From Malus domestica (lineage: Eukaryota > Streptophyta > Magnoliopsida > Rosales > Rosaceae), in assembly GCF_042453785.1 (NCBI RefSeq), contig NC_091665.1, forward strand, positions 2,305,501 to 2,369,500: a stretch of DNA of 64,000 nucleotides, written 5' to 3'. The notes beneath the pieces are model-generated. The model was given only the letters and a program-made list of their open reading frames with translations. It had not been told where the DNA came from and searched no databases. The stretch's first letter is position 1. Each line of letters opens with the position of its first letter. This document shows, one piece after another, positions 11,234 to 23,253 of this stretch. Position numbers and translations under genes: made by a program.

Positions 11234-12198
11234 TGTTGATGCATAAAACCGGAGGTGTTGGTACAATGCAAATTCGATCATGAATCTGCATGAAATGTAA
11301 ATAACACAAGATGTATCGTGGTTCACCCTAAGGTTTGGGCTACGTCCACACTGATTATATTTATCTAAGAGTATTTCTGAGGGAGAAAGTGTGAGAGCTT
11401 TGCTCTAGAAAGGAGAGACTTAGGGTTTAGGAGGGTGTGGAGGCCCTTTTATAGAATAAAGGCTCATCCCCTAATTACATATTTGCCAATTCCTTTATTA
11501 CATATGTACATTTAAGTCCCCCGAGTATTTATACGAGGTCTAAATACGAGACCCTAAATATAGTATAAATAGTAGTCCCCTAAGTCTTCAGTCAAGAGAG
11601 TCTTTTGGCTGGAGACTTGAAATTCAGTCTATGTGTAGGCCAAAGTAACTAGATGCTGGCTTGAACTAATGCTCGATATGAGGCAGTGCTCAATCTAAAA
11701 TGACGCTTAACTAGAAGTAGCACACGCTGCGAGGCTGCTCGGCTAATGGCTTATGTTGCCTTGGTTGGCTCGGCTTGCGACATTTGAAGGTGAGGGAGTC
11801 CATTTTATAGAACAAGGGCTCGCTCCTTAATACATAAGTGATGGGTTAGGAGTGATGCTCGCGGCGATGCGGTTGCTCAGCTGGCGATGTTGCTCTCTAA
11901 TGATGGTGGGGAGTCCCTTTTATAAAGGTTTGCTCCTCAGTACATGACCAATGGGTGTTCTCTAATGAAAGTGAGGGAGTCCATTTTATAGAATAAGGGC
12001 TCACTCCTCAATACATAAGTAATGGGCTAAGTCCCCCAAGTATTTTTCATAAGGCCTAGTTGAGGCCCAATATATGGTACATAATGTAGTCCCCCAAGTC
12101 TTCGGTCAATAGAGTCTGTTGGTTAGAGACTTCAAATTAAATCCATGTATGGGCTGAAATGGCGGTTGTTCGGAGGCGGTATTTGTATACCCTGCATT

Positions 12199-12830
12199 GA
12201 AGCTTTGTGGGTGAAGCTTTGCAAGTGAAGCTTGGAAGCTAAAGCTCTGTAAATGAAGCTTTCGAAGCTGGAGCTTTTGTAAATGAAGCTTTTGAAGCTA
12301 GAGCTCTGTAAATGAAGCTTTTGAAGCTGTTTGACATGAGTGATGCTCGTGAATGTTTATGTTGATTGACATGAGTGATGCTCATGGATGTTGTCATGAG
12401 TGATGCTCATGAATGTTTATGTTGATTGACATGAGTGATGCTCATGGATGTTGTCATGAGTGATGCTCATGAATGTTAAAATGAGTGATGCTCATGAATG
12501 TTGACATGAATGATGGTCATGAATGTTTATGTATAATTGTCATGAGTGATGCTCATGAATGTTTATGTATGAATGACATGAGTAATGCTCATGTATAATT
12601 TGGAGTACGGGGCGTACTTTTGATCACCTGGTTGGTGGCATGAAGGAGAGTACGGGTTGTACATTTCATCACTTGATTGGTGGTAATAGCCGCAGGTTGC
12701 CTAATAATTTTGGAGTACTGGTCATACTTTTGATCACCTTGTTGGTGGTAATAACGGCAGGTTGCCGAATAATTTTGGAGTGCTGGGCGTACTTTTGATC
12801 ACCTGGTTGGTGCGATTTTGGGCTTATAGG
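12199..12830. repeat. Minisatellite block inside the LARD
   Basis: Three families of short tandem words follow one another: GAAGCTTTGTAAATGAAGCTT-type units (12199-12330), CATGAGTGATGCTCATGAATG units (12335-12595), and units with GATCACCTGGTTGGTGG (12600-12830). Confidence 0.85.
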
Positions 12831-14798
12831 CCTTCGCTCTCCACACAACATTACAGCCCATTTATTTTGGGCTTTGCCGTTTTATTTTTTTATTTTTTTA
12901 TTATTACCCTATGATGGGGTTTATACAGATATCTCTGAAAGATACGAAAAATAAATTACATCATTCAAAAATAAGTAAAATAAACCACATCATTCTGGTG
13001 GGGTGTTTATTCCTTGCTTTTGCTTGTGTTTTCTTGCTGCACTCTTTCTGTCTCTTCATCTGGCAGACAGAAGGAATTATAATAATAGGAAGATCTTTTG
13101 CTTTTCTTCTTTTCTCTCTACTGCGTTTCTGTCTTTTGCTTTTGTGCCGCAACTCATTTGATTGTTTTTCTTTCTGTTTTCTTCTTTTGCTTTTCTTTCT
13201 CTTTTCCATTTCCTGCACGTTCTCCTGTAAAACGTAACAAGACAGATACCACCCACTTGCTTTCTTTTGCTTTTCTCTAAAGTGACACTTGCCAGGCATC
13301 ACTATGAACAACAACCAAAGATACCCACTTCTTTTCTGCCATGCCATACCGTCGGGTCTTCCACTGCCTGTGGATGGGCGGGTTGTCTTGCTGAAGAAAC
13401 CCGACCCGGAGAAGGCTTGGTACGACGGGAGAAAGAGCATGGAATTGTCATGTCAACTCATATAATATCTCCACGCAAAGACAGCAGTTGATATTGCTCA
13501 AATAACACTTCCTGCAAGACCAAATTTCCCTATGATTGTGGCGAACACTGGTAGCTGCAAAACCTGGTAGATGTGATGATGTTCTACACATATTGAAGGA
13601 CTTCAACCCGCTTCCTCTCAGGCATGACCCAACCCCACATGCAAAACGGTGCCGTTTATCCGGCGCTTCAGATCCAACGGCCTCTGGATGACGTCATCGT
13701 AGGTCTCGGAGAGGCGTAAGCTTTCGAAACTGGTCACTGTTCATTTTGCACGCTCTACCCCACACAGTTTTTCACTCTGCAAGAGAGCTTTGGAATTCTA
13801 GTGGGCCGCTCAAACCATCGCCTCACAATCTCAAACTACCATCCACACGTAGATCTTGACATGATCGACACGAATCCGATGGAAATTGACATAGAAGATA
13901 ATCCATGGAGTGCAAATCTGGAGAAGAACTCCGGAGGTGTATGAAGTTGTGAAATGCGAGAAAGAATATTTGGTGGCGCGAACCTTGAATTGAGAACTGC
14001 AACCGAGAGATAGTGGTGGGCTGGGCGCGAGCTTTGGCGGAGACGATGGCGGTGGTGGCAGCGCTGATAGTGTCAACGCTGCTATTCATGATTACTTTTG
14101 TGATCTGACAAAGCTCGTTACTTTGCTTCAGAAGCTAAATTCCTCTATTTTTTTCCTCAAATAAACGACTCCGGAAAAAATTGAGCAATTGGGTTTCAAA
14201 GATTGACCAACTGGGTTTTGAATTCCGAGCTATGTGGCCGAATAACGACAGTTTTCCCAGCGAGATTCGACCGGCATGGCGAATTCGATCTGGTAATGAA
14301 CGTTTCTTGAACTGATACAGATGGGCCTCATGAAAGCTTGGAGCCAGAAACTTGAATAAAAGGAATGAAGTGGTCGTCGAAAGTCTGGAGCTTTTCTCCA
14401 ATGGAAGATTGGAGATGGTCGTCTCCAAAAATTCTCTCTGTTGGCTCTCCGAAGCTAAACGTGATTCCAGGAACGTACTTCTTAGCATGATGCATCAAAC
14501 ACGTCTCTACTATCTCCAAGCTCAGATCTCCATATTTTATGGCAGAAATTAACCAGTTGAGCTACACCCCGATGTAATTGCCAACTTGCCCAATTGAGTT
14601 TCATCAGTCCTGCTCCATTGTTGGTGCTGCTTAGAGTCGTTTTCGAGTCTGATGACTTTGAATCTGACGTGGAAGAAGAAGCAGCAACAACAGAAGCTGA
14701 AGTGGGTGTAGCTCAACTGAGTATTTATACGAGGTCTAAATACAAATCAAAGAGAACTGACACAACTTTTCGTATTGATTCCCACAGACGGCGCCAAA
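12831..14798. other. LARD interior without recognisable genes
   Basis: Open frames of 60-160 codons occur on both strands (for example 12961-13440 minus and 14135-14488 minus), but none shows a motif I recognise. It is probably the long leader of the non-autonomous element. A short copy of LTR-type sequence (GAGTATTTATACGAGGTCTA) recurs near 14719. Confidence 0.5.
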
Positions 14799-15141
14799 TA
14801 TTGATGCACAAAACCGGAGGTCTTGGTACAACGCAAATCCGACTGTGAATCTGCATGAAATGTAAATAACACAAGATGTATCGTGGTTCACCCCAAGGTT
14901 TGGGCTACGTCCACATTGATTATATTTATCTGAGAGTATTTGTGAGGGAGAGAGTGTGAGAGCTTTGCTTTAGAGAGGAGAGACTTAGGGTTTGTGAGGG
15001 TGAGGATGCCCTTTTATAGAATAAGGGATCCTCCCCTAATTACATATTTGCCCCTTCCTTTATTACATAATTACATTTAAGTCCCCTGAGTATTTATACG
15101 AGGTCTAAATACAAGGTCCTAAATATGGTATAAACAAGAAT

Positions 15142-15345
15142 CAAGGGAATTAATACCAGAATCACCAAATTGAGATATATGTAAAGGAAGACAACGATTA
15201 AAGTCATCTATGAATTCCATAATTCCATTACTTTCCAGTAGCAACTGCATTTGGAAGTGCCAATTCAGATAATTCGAGTAATCCAATTTGACATTAACAT
15301 AAGTGGAGATCGTAGAGATGAGAGCAGTGATCGGAGATTAGAGAA
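15142..15345 (-). pseudogene. Copia 1 gag N-terminus
   Basis: The minus strand encodes VKLDYSNYLNWHFQMQLLLE and the following ESNGIMEFIDDF. This is the typical start of a copia gag (L..NY..W...M...L). The LARD insertion interrupts the gene here and the middle of gag is missing on its other side. Confidence 0.65.
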
Positions 15346-15993
15346 GCTAAGGTTCAGATGTAGTCACCATCTTCACTGAAGCAAGATTACAAATTCTTGA
15401 ATTCCAGAGGAATACCAGTTAGGACTAACAACAAACATGTTACGTGCAAGAATCAAAGAGATGTAGAAGAAGACCGATTATCAAGGTTGAAGCAAAACCC
15501 TAGAAATCGTAGAGAGTATATAAGGCAAATAGGTTTCAAAAGACAAAGATAGGAATCAAATAAGACGAAGGCATAATTGAGTAAGCGCAAGCAAAGGAAG
15601 GAATGTGACTTCAAGCGTAAGCAACAATGGGAATCAATAGCATGGTAAGCTGTACATAATGAATTGATTTATGTATTGTAAACTTTGTAAGAGACAAAAG
15701 AGCTTCAGAGAGAAAAGAAGAAGAGGGAAGATTCTATTTCTTAATGAAGAAGTATGCAAGATATTAGATTTTATAGTCTTTGATGTTACAAGCTTATGAA
15801 CTAAGTCAGTCTCTAATCTCATGACAAGTGTCACAATATGAACAACCGTATATATAATCTAACAGTGAGAGTGGGAGGTTTGAATGTGGAAAACAATGCG
15901 TTACAGAGAAAGACTCTAACTACCATGGTAATCCACCATTTCCATTATATAATCAATAAATGTTGTTAATAATTTAACATACAAGTATTGTAA

Positions 15994-16138
15994 AGGAAAG
16001 TGCCACACATTCATTTTTATTTTTCACACACCATTGTTAATTTTTGGCCATTGATCTTTTTCAATTCATTCGATCCGACGGCCAAAAATTAAGAGGGACG
16101 TGTGAGAAGTAAAAATAGATGTGTAAATAGTACTATTC
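15994..16138. mobile_element. 145-bp TIR MITE
   Basis: Inverted termini of about 32 bp (GTGCCACACATTCATTTTTA against the complement of TAAAAATAGATGTGTAAATA) lie inside a 7-bp direct repeat ATTGTAA at 15987-15993 and 16139-16145. Copy B of the segmental duplication has a single ATTGTAA at the same place (about 17316-17322), which shows the insertion directly. The superfamily is uncertain. Confidence 0.75.
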
Positions 16139-16469
16139 ATTGTAAGTGCTCGAGTTGCAAATTCCCTATTCAAATATTACATGAGGTCTTCACCTTCTTT
16201 TTCACGTGAGAAAATTCCGAAATAATAAGATATGCTCTTTGATACAAAACCCAAACTAAAGATTGGATTCTTTTCCAATTATAGAATAATCATCAAGGTC
16301 ATCATAATTATGCTACAAATTAAGTGTATTAATGTTTTAAATACATTTGATGAAACCCTAACTCAACTTGTCATATTTTATATACACATCAACTTGCCTT
16401 TCTTCTAAGTTTATTTACTAATAAAAACATCGACTTTGCCTCAATGAAACTGCATGGCTTTTTCCTTAA

Positions 16470-16560
16470 TCAGTTTTTGCTGTAGACTCCTTAATCAGTC
16501 TTTGCTGTAGACTCCTTAATTAGTCTTTGCTGTAGACTCCTTAATCAGTCTTTACCATAG
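16470..16560 (+). repeat. About 25-bp tandem repeat
   Basis: Four units resembling GACTCCTTAATCAGTCTTTG CTGTA occur in a row at the end of segment copy A. Confidence 0.8.
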
Positions 16561-17510
16561 AATCCTTTATAAAGGATTATTTGCAGTATGTCCCAAAGCT
16601 GTGACGTTACAAATGTTTTGTAAGCAAAATTGTTTGTTTGTGCATATTAAAAAAAAATCTTTAGAAAACAAATTATTTGTGCCAATATTTCTATTTCTTT
16701 TATTCGTCTTCTTGCAAAACTGATCGCATACATGCTAGCGTCAGACAGACCTGGTTAATTACATTTCTTCACGTGATTATAGTATAGTCTACTTCTTCAT
16801 GAATAAATGTTTTTCTTTATACAGGTGATATTAATTATTTAAATTTATACTAAGGGGTGTGAGAATGTGAGGACATGAAGGTAGAGAAATCCTACACAGT
16901 AAAAGGAAAAACATTGCAAGGGCTTTTAAGAGGTTGGGATACTCCTTATATTGTCAATTGGTTTTTTAGTGGAACTACAACTTTTTTCATGATATCAGAG
17001 CAGGTTGGTCTATATATAAAGCCTCACGCGTGCTCCGCATCATCCAGTTTGTGTTGTCCACGTGTTTGGGTTGAAAATTCATTACCATAATGGGAGCCTG
17101 TGAGGATGTGAAGATAGAAGAGTCCATATCATTAAAAGGAGAAATCTTGCAATGACTTATAAAGTGGTTTGACTACTACTCATCTTCTCTATTAATTTTA
17201 TAGTAGAACATCAACTTTCTTTCATGAGTATAAGGTTTTGAAAGAATGATTCTAACTGTCGTAGTAATCCACTATTTCCATGTATATGAATAATGTGGTT
17301 AAAAATTTAAGATACAAGTATTGTAAATGCTCGACCAGCAAATTCCTTATTCATACATTGCATGAGGCCTTCGCCTTTTTATTTTTATTTTATTTATTTT
17401 TTACGAGAGAAAATTCCAAAATAATAAGATAAATACGCTCTTTGATACAAATGCCAAAATTAAGATTGGATATGTTTTCCTAATTATAGAATAACCATCA
17501 AGTTGGTCAT

Positions 17511-18487
17511 TGTGGATGCAAATTTTCTCTTCTTCGATCTTGGACGAATTTGCACCTACAAAACAACTAGCACCTTAGGTTAAGGCCAAAAGCCTCACGC
17601 GCCCACGATGAATGGGGGGGTTTTGGCCGAAGAACCTCCGATGCCAAAGTTAGAATTTTAGAGAGAAATAGTGTTTAGAGTGTTTTGGAATTTTTGCAAG
17701 AAGATTGGAATGAGCTTTTGGTGAAAATAGGAGCCTATTTATAGGATTAGGCTTCTCCATTTTCTTCAAGGAATGGCCGGCCACTCTCTCCATTTTTTGG
17801 TGAATTTGTGGTTTAATTAGCCACTTTATTGGCTAATAAAATATGATAGAAATAAATGGGGTGTTATCAAATTGAATGATTAGCTGTATTTGGGTAATAA
17901 AATGGAGAAAATAAAAAAGGTAAAGAATAACGGAAGGAAATGTGGCCGACTACTAGGTGGGAATTTTAGGTTTTATTTTTGGTTTAATTAGCCAATTAAT
18001 TGGCTAATTAAATATGAAAGGAAATGTTATAGTAATTATGATATTGATTGGCTAATAAAAGGGAAGAAATGGTGGGAAAAGGTAACAAAAAGGTAATGGT
18101 TTAGGTTTTGAATGGGATAGCCGGCCCTATAGTATTTTTTAGGTTCGAGTGGATGTTTCAAATTGATAATTAAGGGATTGATTATGTGATTAATCCCTTA
18201 ATTAGTCAATTTTTAGGAAACATGAAAAGAAAATATTATTTAGCTAATTGATTAGCTAAATAATGGAATATAAAACATATAAAATGAATTAGGTTTTGGG
18301 AATTACCTTATAGAAAGGATTTGATGAAATAGGCTTTAAATCATTACCTATTTTGAGCACTTTTGACTTGATTGAAAGATAATTTCCTTCTGCTTGCGCG
18401 TAGGAATCCCGGTATGCCTCAAGGGTATTTTTGTCCTCTTTCGTTCAAAAGTCCACGTGTCGCCTAGTGAATATTTTTGGCTCCACA
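17511..18487 (-). repeat. 3' LTR of the Tat element
   Basis: Direct repeat of 28334-29309. Minus-strand transcription of the element would end here. The pair differ mainly by single substitutions. Confidence 0.92.
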
Positions 18488-18660
18488 AATGCCCCCACAC
18501 CCGTGGGGCTTGGCAATTTGGCTGGGTTCCTGCGGCTTTCAACTTTTTTTTTTTTTTTTTTTTTGCTGAGAGCTGCTTTGTTTTTTTGTTTTTTGTTTTT
18601 TTTTTTTTTGAAAACAACTCTCTAACAAATCTTCCTTGTATTTTTGCAGAATTTTCAAGC

Positions 18661-20905
18661 ATGTCTTCCTCGAGCCGCAAGAATGATGATGATGTGCCCT
18701 CGTTGTATTGTCAAGGCGGGTCTTTAAGCAAGATTGGCTACTTCAAAGCTGCTCACCTCAAGATTAGCTATGACGATTTGTTTAGAGATTTTCTTGAAGC
18801 GTATTGGCATGCCATTCCGTCGGGAGTGCGTGTGCGGCGAGTTAAGGAAGGTAGCAGCCGGGAACCATGCAGTGGAACTTGGAGAGCTATCAAGTTCCAT
18901 CCTTACTATTTTGTGTTAGGGTTTACCTTCCCTATGCCGCGTTTCTTCCAAGAAGTGCTCTGTTCCATGAAATGTGCGCCTGCCCAATGTTCCCCGAATG
19001 CGGTTCGAGTGATGGTGGGGTTCCACAATTTGAACCAATTCTTTGACTTGGGACTAACCACCAACGAATTTTGGTATTTCTTTAACATAGGTCACATTGA
19101 TGGAGTTGGGCAACTGCGATCTCGTCATAAGCTTTTTGATAGCTCCAGCAAAGGAGATCACGACTGGGCCAAAGAGACTTTGGAGATAAGTGGAGAATGG
19201 GAGTCTGATTCTTCCTCCGAGCTGCGTGTTCCTACGGTCTTCATATCTGGTAAGCAGGCTGCTTAATCTTCTCGGCTGCTTTACTTTAGTGCCCAGTTAC
19301 TCTTCAACTTTCTGATTGTCGTAGATTCGGAATTCGGCTCAACTCCTAAGGTTTTTCCGGACATGAAGAAAGTACACGTCACTCTGGGTATCCCTTCCGA
19401 ATATCGCGAGTGGCGTTGGCTGCTTAGTCCTCTTCATAGGGAAAAAGGTGGGCTGCCCCCAAAATAAGAGATAAAACGGATCAAGGTAGACGCGATGGCT
19501 CGTCCCATTGCTGTGATGGAACCTACTATCAATGAAGGTGGGAAAAAGAAACACTCTTCGTTTGCTCAAGAGACGTCTGCTGAAAAGAAACTGAAGACTG
19601 CTCGTGGGGATTCTCCAGCGCCTACTATTAATGAAGGTGGGAAAAAGAAACATTCCCCGCCTGCCCAAGAGACGCCCGCTGAAAAGAAACTGAAAACTGT
19701 TTGTGGGGATTCTCCGGTTATCCCCAAGATCGTGATTGACTTGACTTCCTCTAAAGGTGAGAAAGAACGAACTGCTAGATTTATACCGGTGGCGCCTATT
19801 GCTTCGAAGGCTGCTAGCTTGATTGCTGAAAAAATTGCCCAACGCAGAAGTTCCTCCGTTCCTCCGGTACCGAAGTTTGTGCCAAAGCGTTCATCTGGGG
19901 CTAAGTCGGGCTCACCTTTGGAGAGGCTTGCTACTATGAAGAGTGACAATGTGTCTCTGCCTGCTAAAGTGGTGCCAAAACCTGCTTCTTCCGCTACTGC
20001 ACCCAGCTCGTCTGCTGACAAGAAGGAAACTGTTCGTTTAGGCAAGCTTGGCGAATCCTCCAAGGCTGTTTCTGGAGAATTTGCTGAGGTTTGCGCGCTT
20101 CTGAAACCAGATCTACTTGAAGACATGGATACATGTGCCAAGTTTGTTGATGGCGTCAGGGAAATTGTTGGTCCGAGTCTTTTCGCGAAGAACACCTCCG
20201 AGTATAGGAAGACTGCCTTGCTATCCATGATGCAGAAAACAACACTTCTGGCAGCCGAGTCTATACTCCTTGACCAAGAGGATACCAAGGCTGCTAAAGA
20301 GATGGCAAGAACCATGGTTGTCGAAGCTTACTCCTCGATCGAAAAAATCAAGAAATTGGAATCTGAGCTTGTTGTTTTGAAGGGATCTAACATTCCTGCC
20401 CCCACTTCCTTGCAGCTTGAGGTCGCTCGCCAAGAGATCACGGATTTGAAGACTAGACTTGATGCGATCCAAGTAAAGTACGAAGGTGCAGAGAAGGAAA
20501 TCGAGGGTTACATACCTCAAATTCAAGATCTTGAACGTTCTATCTCTGAATTCCGCTCTGCTGCTTATGCGAAGGATGAAGAATTGATCGCTGCTTGAGG
20601 AGAATGAGCAGTTGAAAGTTGAGAAGGCTGGGTTCGAGGCATCGCTTACTCAGAATCAAGCCGATTTCTACAAGCTAAGTTATGTGGATCATCTCTATGG
20701 GCGACCGTCTGACTTTGAATTCTTCGGTAAAGATTTCGAGACCTTCTCTATTTCTCCAGAAGACTTGCTTGCTTGTACTTTTGAGTCTTCTATCGGTGAA
20801 GTAGTTGGAGAAGTTGGTGTCCAGGCTGGGACAACTGAGGGTAAAGCGCCGAATGATATCGCTGCTGAGAACATCAAGGCTGCTAAAGGTGTGACGACCG
20901 AGTAG
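18661..20905 (+). pseudogene. Antisense extra ORF of the Tat element (two exons, broken)
   Basis: This reads opposite to gag-pol. Exon 1 is 18661-19249 (MSSSSRKNDDD.., with IPSGVRVRRVK and ALGFTFPMPRF-like RT-unrelated blocks, here VLGFTFPMPRFFQEVLC). A GT-AG intron at 19250-19324 restores the frame through IS-DSEFGSTPK. Exon 2 meets one in-frame TAA (19465-19467), continues in the same frame through a duplicated NEGGKKKHS unit and a long C-terminal coiled coil, then suffers a frameshift near 20596 and resumes to 20905. It resembles the plant proteins grouped as putative gypsy-type transposon (Transposase_28) that Tat elements carry between pol and the 3' LTR. Its role is unknown. Confidence 0.65.
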
Positions 20906-22020
20906 TCATGAGATGTCCAAGCTATTGAAGAATAGTCTTCTAGGGAGCATTTAGGATTTTCCTTGCTTTCCTTTTTCGCTTGAACTCCTTCAGTATTTGC
21001 TAGTTGTTTATCAATTTTTGCTAGAAAATTTAATAAACTTGCTTCCTTCGCTTTTCTTTATCTCCGCTTCTTTTTGTCCACGCCCTAACCTTTAGACCTT
21101 ATAGACCAGTGGTAAGCGTGCTACTTTTCTATAAGTAGACAGACCTGCATAGCCTACGCAGTCGTAGATATTGGTGTAGAACTTTGCAAAGTTGTTAGCC
21201 ATTGGGTTGGCAGCCGGATGCCTTACTTACAGAAGCAGACAAGTTCGCGTAACCACTAGGCTGTTAACCTTGACTTTCTCCAATTTCGTAGGTTGTGTAG
21301 CAAGTATCACAACATTTTAGGACTTGGTGTAGGTTGTTCCGCGCTTGGCAGAAGTGAAGCTTATCGACTGCGTAGCATGTCGGCAGTGGATAAAACTTCG
21401 TATATGCGTGCTAGCTTGTTTAACCTTTCATAAGAATGTGCGGTTGTATAAGTCTAGTGCTGCTTTACTGCTCGAAGGGCAAACCGTAGGCAGTCTTCCG
21501 GAATCCGTAGGCTACCTTAGTGCACTTGGTAGCAGCTTTAGGTTTCCAGGGCAGCCGTTCGTTGGGTGTGCTGCATAATGTGCCCCCTCCGTTTCTAGGG
21601 CCTGGTTCCCTGCGGATTAGGCCAATATACCCATAATCCTTCAACTAGCTAAGCCTTGAAAACGACCATTGTGGCTGCTTCTAGGAATCCCGGCGCAAGC
21701 CATCATGCACCTAGTTATACTAGGGCAGCCAGGCTCATCCACGTCTGGATATTCGGAGTGTTGAGTTCATCCCCCTGCCTTGGAGAGCATAGTTGGTCCC
21801 TCGGGGGGTGCAATCTTCTTTTGAAGTGCATGAGAAGATAATTTGTTGTAAACATGTAATTGAGCCAAGTTACAAATTATTTCTAAATTCTTCATTGAAA
21901 AATGAACAAAATGAACAAATAACTTGGCTGAAAAAAACTGCATGATGATTGGATAGTCCTCGGCTTACGAGGGGGCGCCCGTTGAGCTGTTTGAGTCTTC
22001 GGGTCTTGATACAGCGGGAA
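20906..22020. other. Tat element spacer between integrase and antisense ORF
   Basis: No coding region is recognised. Phrases such as GTAGGCT, GCGTAGC and CGTAGG recur at irregular intervals. It is probably the 3' untranslated space shared by the two convergent reading units. Confidence 0.5.
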
Positions 22021-23211
22021 GTCACACATGGTATTTCCTCAAATTGTAGGCATTCCATTGCTTCTCGATTTCTTTATCATTCTTGGTAGCAAGAGTGTAG
22101 CTACCCTTACTGCCTACTCTGCTGATCTTGTAAGGACCTTCCCAGATGGGATCCATTTTTTTAGCCTTCTCTGCGGGGCAGTAATGAAGGCCTTTCTTAG
22201 GACTAGATATCCAGGTTGGAATTGCCGGATCTTAGCCCTTTTATTATTGCTGGAAATGAGCTGCTGCTGGTAGGTTGCGATGTGGGTGATGGTCTGCTCG
22301 CGTTTCTCTTCTACCAAATCTAAATATGTGGCCCTCTCTTTACTGTTCTGGTCAATGCTTGGCAGTAGAGTGTTGATGCTTGGCACGATGATGTTGGGAG
22401 GAATGATTGCTTTCGAACCAAATGCCAAAGAGAAAGGAGTTTCACCGGTTGCTCGTCTTTTGGTCGTGCGATATGCCCATAGACACCCAGGGAGCTCATC
22501 TTGCCATTTTCCCTTTTTGTCGGTGATGGACTTCTTGTTGGATGCCTCGGCTTGGCCATTACCTTGAGGATACCTCGGCGTGGACATGTGTTGTTTGATG
22601 CCGTATTTTTGGAAGAATTTCGCTAAATTTTTTCCCACAAATTACGGGCCGTTGTCAGTGACGATGGACTGAGGGATGCCAAATCGGCAAATGATGTTCC
22701 TCCATATGAAGCGCTCTATGTCCGTCTGAGTTGTGGTCTTCATGGGCTTCGCTTCTACCCATTTGGTGAAGTAATCGGTTGCCACGATCATCATGCATCT
22801 GCCCCCCGTAGCAGGCGGCATAGGCCCTACCAGGTCGATTGCCCATTGCATGAATGGCCAAGGACTCGTCTGTGGGTGTAGCTCACTGGTAGGTAGTGCT
22901 GGTACAGGTTTGTAGCGTTGGCAGCGATCGCACTTTTGTACTAACTCCTTAGCATCTTGGTGCATGGTAGGCCAGTAGTAGCCTGCGTTAAGAGCTTTTT
23001 GGGCTAAGGATCAGCCTCCAGAGTGATTCCCACAAACGCCTTCGTGGATTGAGCTTAGAACCTTCAAGTCATCGGGAGGTGCTAGGCAACGGAGATGTGG
23101 TCCGGTGTAGGACATTCGAACGAGAATGCCATTCCACATATAGTAGCGTGCCGACTTGATTTGGAGTTTCCTTGACTCCAATCTTTCGGTGGGTAGTGTG
23201 CCGTTGATCAA
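22021..23211 (-). pseudogene. Tat integrase
   Basis: Reading leftward, the zinc-binding end has KCDRCQRYKP (the CxxC of HHCC). The catalytic core has the first Asp in QWAIDLVGPM, the second in SIVTDNGP, and the Glu in GNGQAEASNK. A DKKGKWQDELPGCLWAYRTT block follows, as in gypsy integrases. A stop precedes the zinc region (23010), another separates the core halves at about 22641, and a further stop ends the frame near 22114. The catalytic residues survive but the frame does not. No chromodomain is seen. Confidence 0.85.
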
Positions 23212-23253
23212 GTAGTCTATAATAGAACTTTGCCAAGTAGGAGTTACACTAAC

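Larger units (their letters stand above)
11234..15136 (-). mobile_element. Non-coding LTR retrotransposon (LARD-like) nested in copia 1
   Basis: The LTRs are 11234-11571 and 14799-15136, each 338 bp and roughly 9% different by eye. A 5-bp duplication AGAAT flanks the element (11229-11233 and 15137-15141). On the minus strand the right LTR is followed by TTTGGCGCCGTCTGTGGG, a known gypsy-type primer-binding context, and the left LTR is preceded by a purine stretch (ACTTAGGGGACTAC). The 3.2-kb interior has no gag or pol. It holds minisatellites (12199-12830) and unassigned DNA, so this is a large retrotransposon derivative dependent on other elements. Confidence 0.88.
7925..15864 (-). mobile_element. 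Ty1/copia retrotransposon 1 (degenerate, with nested inserts)
   Basis: The LTRs are 7925-8157 (3' LTR) and about 15641-15864 (5' LTR). Both read TGTTAGA.. on the minus strand and are clearly related but well diverged. The flanking 5-bp duplication GTGAG is at 7920-7924 and 15865-15869, and copy B of the segmental duplication has the unoccupied site. A polypurine tract on the minus strand (GAGTTGAGGAGGGA) lies just inside the left LTR (8158-8171). Gag and pol fragments read leftward. The integrase core appears deleted. A solo LTR (9317-9883) and a non-coding LTR element (11234-15136) are inserted in it. Confidence 0.88.
7363..16560. repeat. Tandem segmental duplication, copy A
   Basis: Segments 7363-7568, 7790-7924, 15865-15993 and 16139-16555 align collinearly with 16590-17505 and 29310-29590 (copy B). 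Shared landmarks are GTAAGCA..TTGTTTGTTTGTGC, GCAGACAGACC, CAAGTATTGTAA and TAATAAGATA. The gaps in the alignment are insertions: a copia fragment (about 7571-7766), a copia element (7925-15864) and a small MITE (15994-16138). No host gene is visible in the ancestral segment. Confidence 0.8.

Noticed and set aside
12200..12600. A CRISPR-like array (short repeated words)
   Set aside because: Units abut without unique spacers and the DNA is a plant LTR element; these are minisatellites.
12911..13440. Open frames on both strands (108 and 159 aa)
   Set aside because: They overlap each other, are rich in Phe/Cys or Lys/Arg, and lie in a non-coding LARD interior.
19566..20315. 249-aa minus-strand frame
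   Set aside because: It is a mirror of the plus-strand coiled-coil ORF and has no motif of its own.
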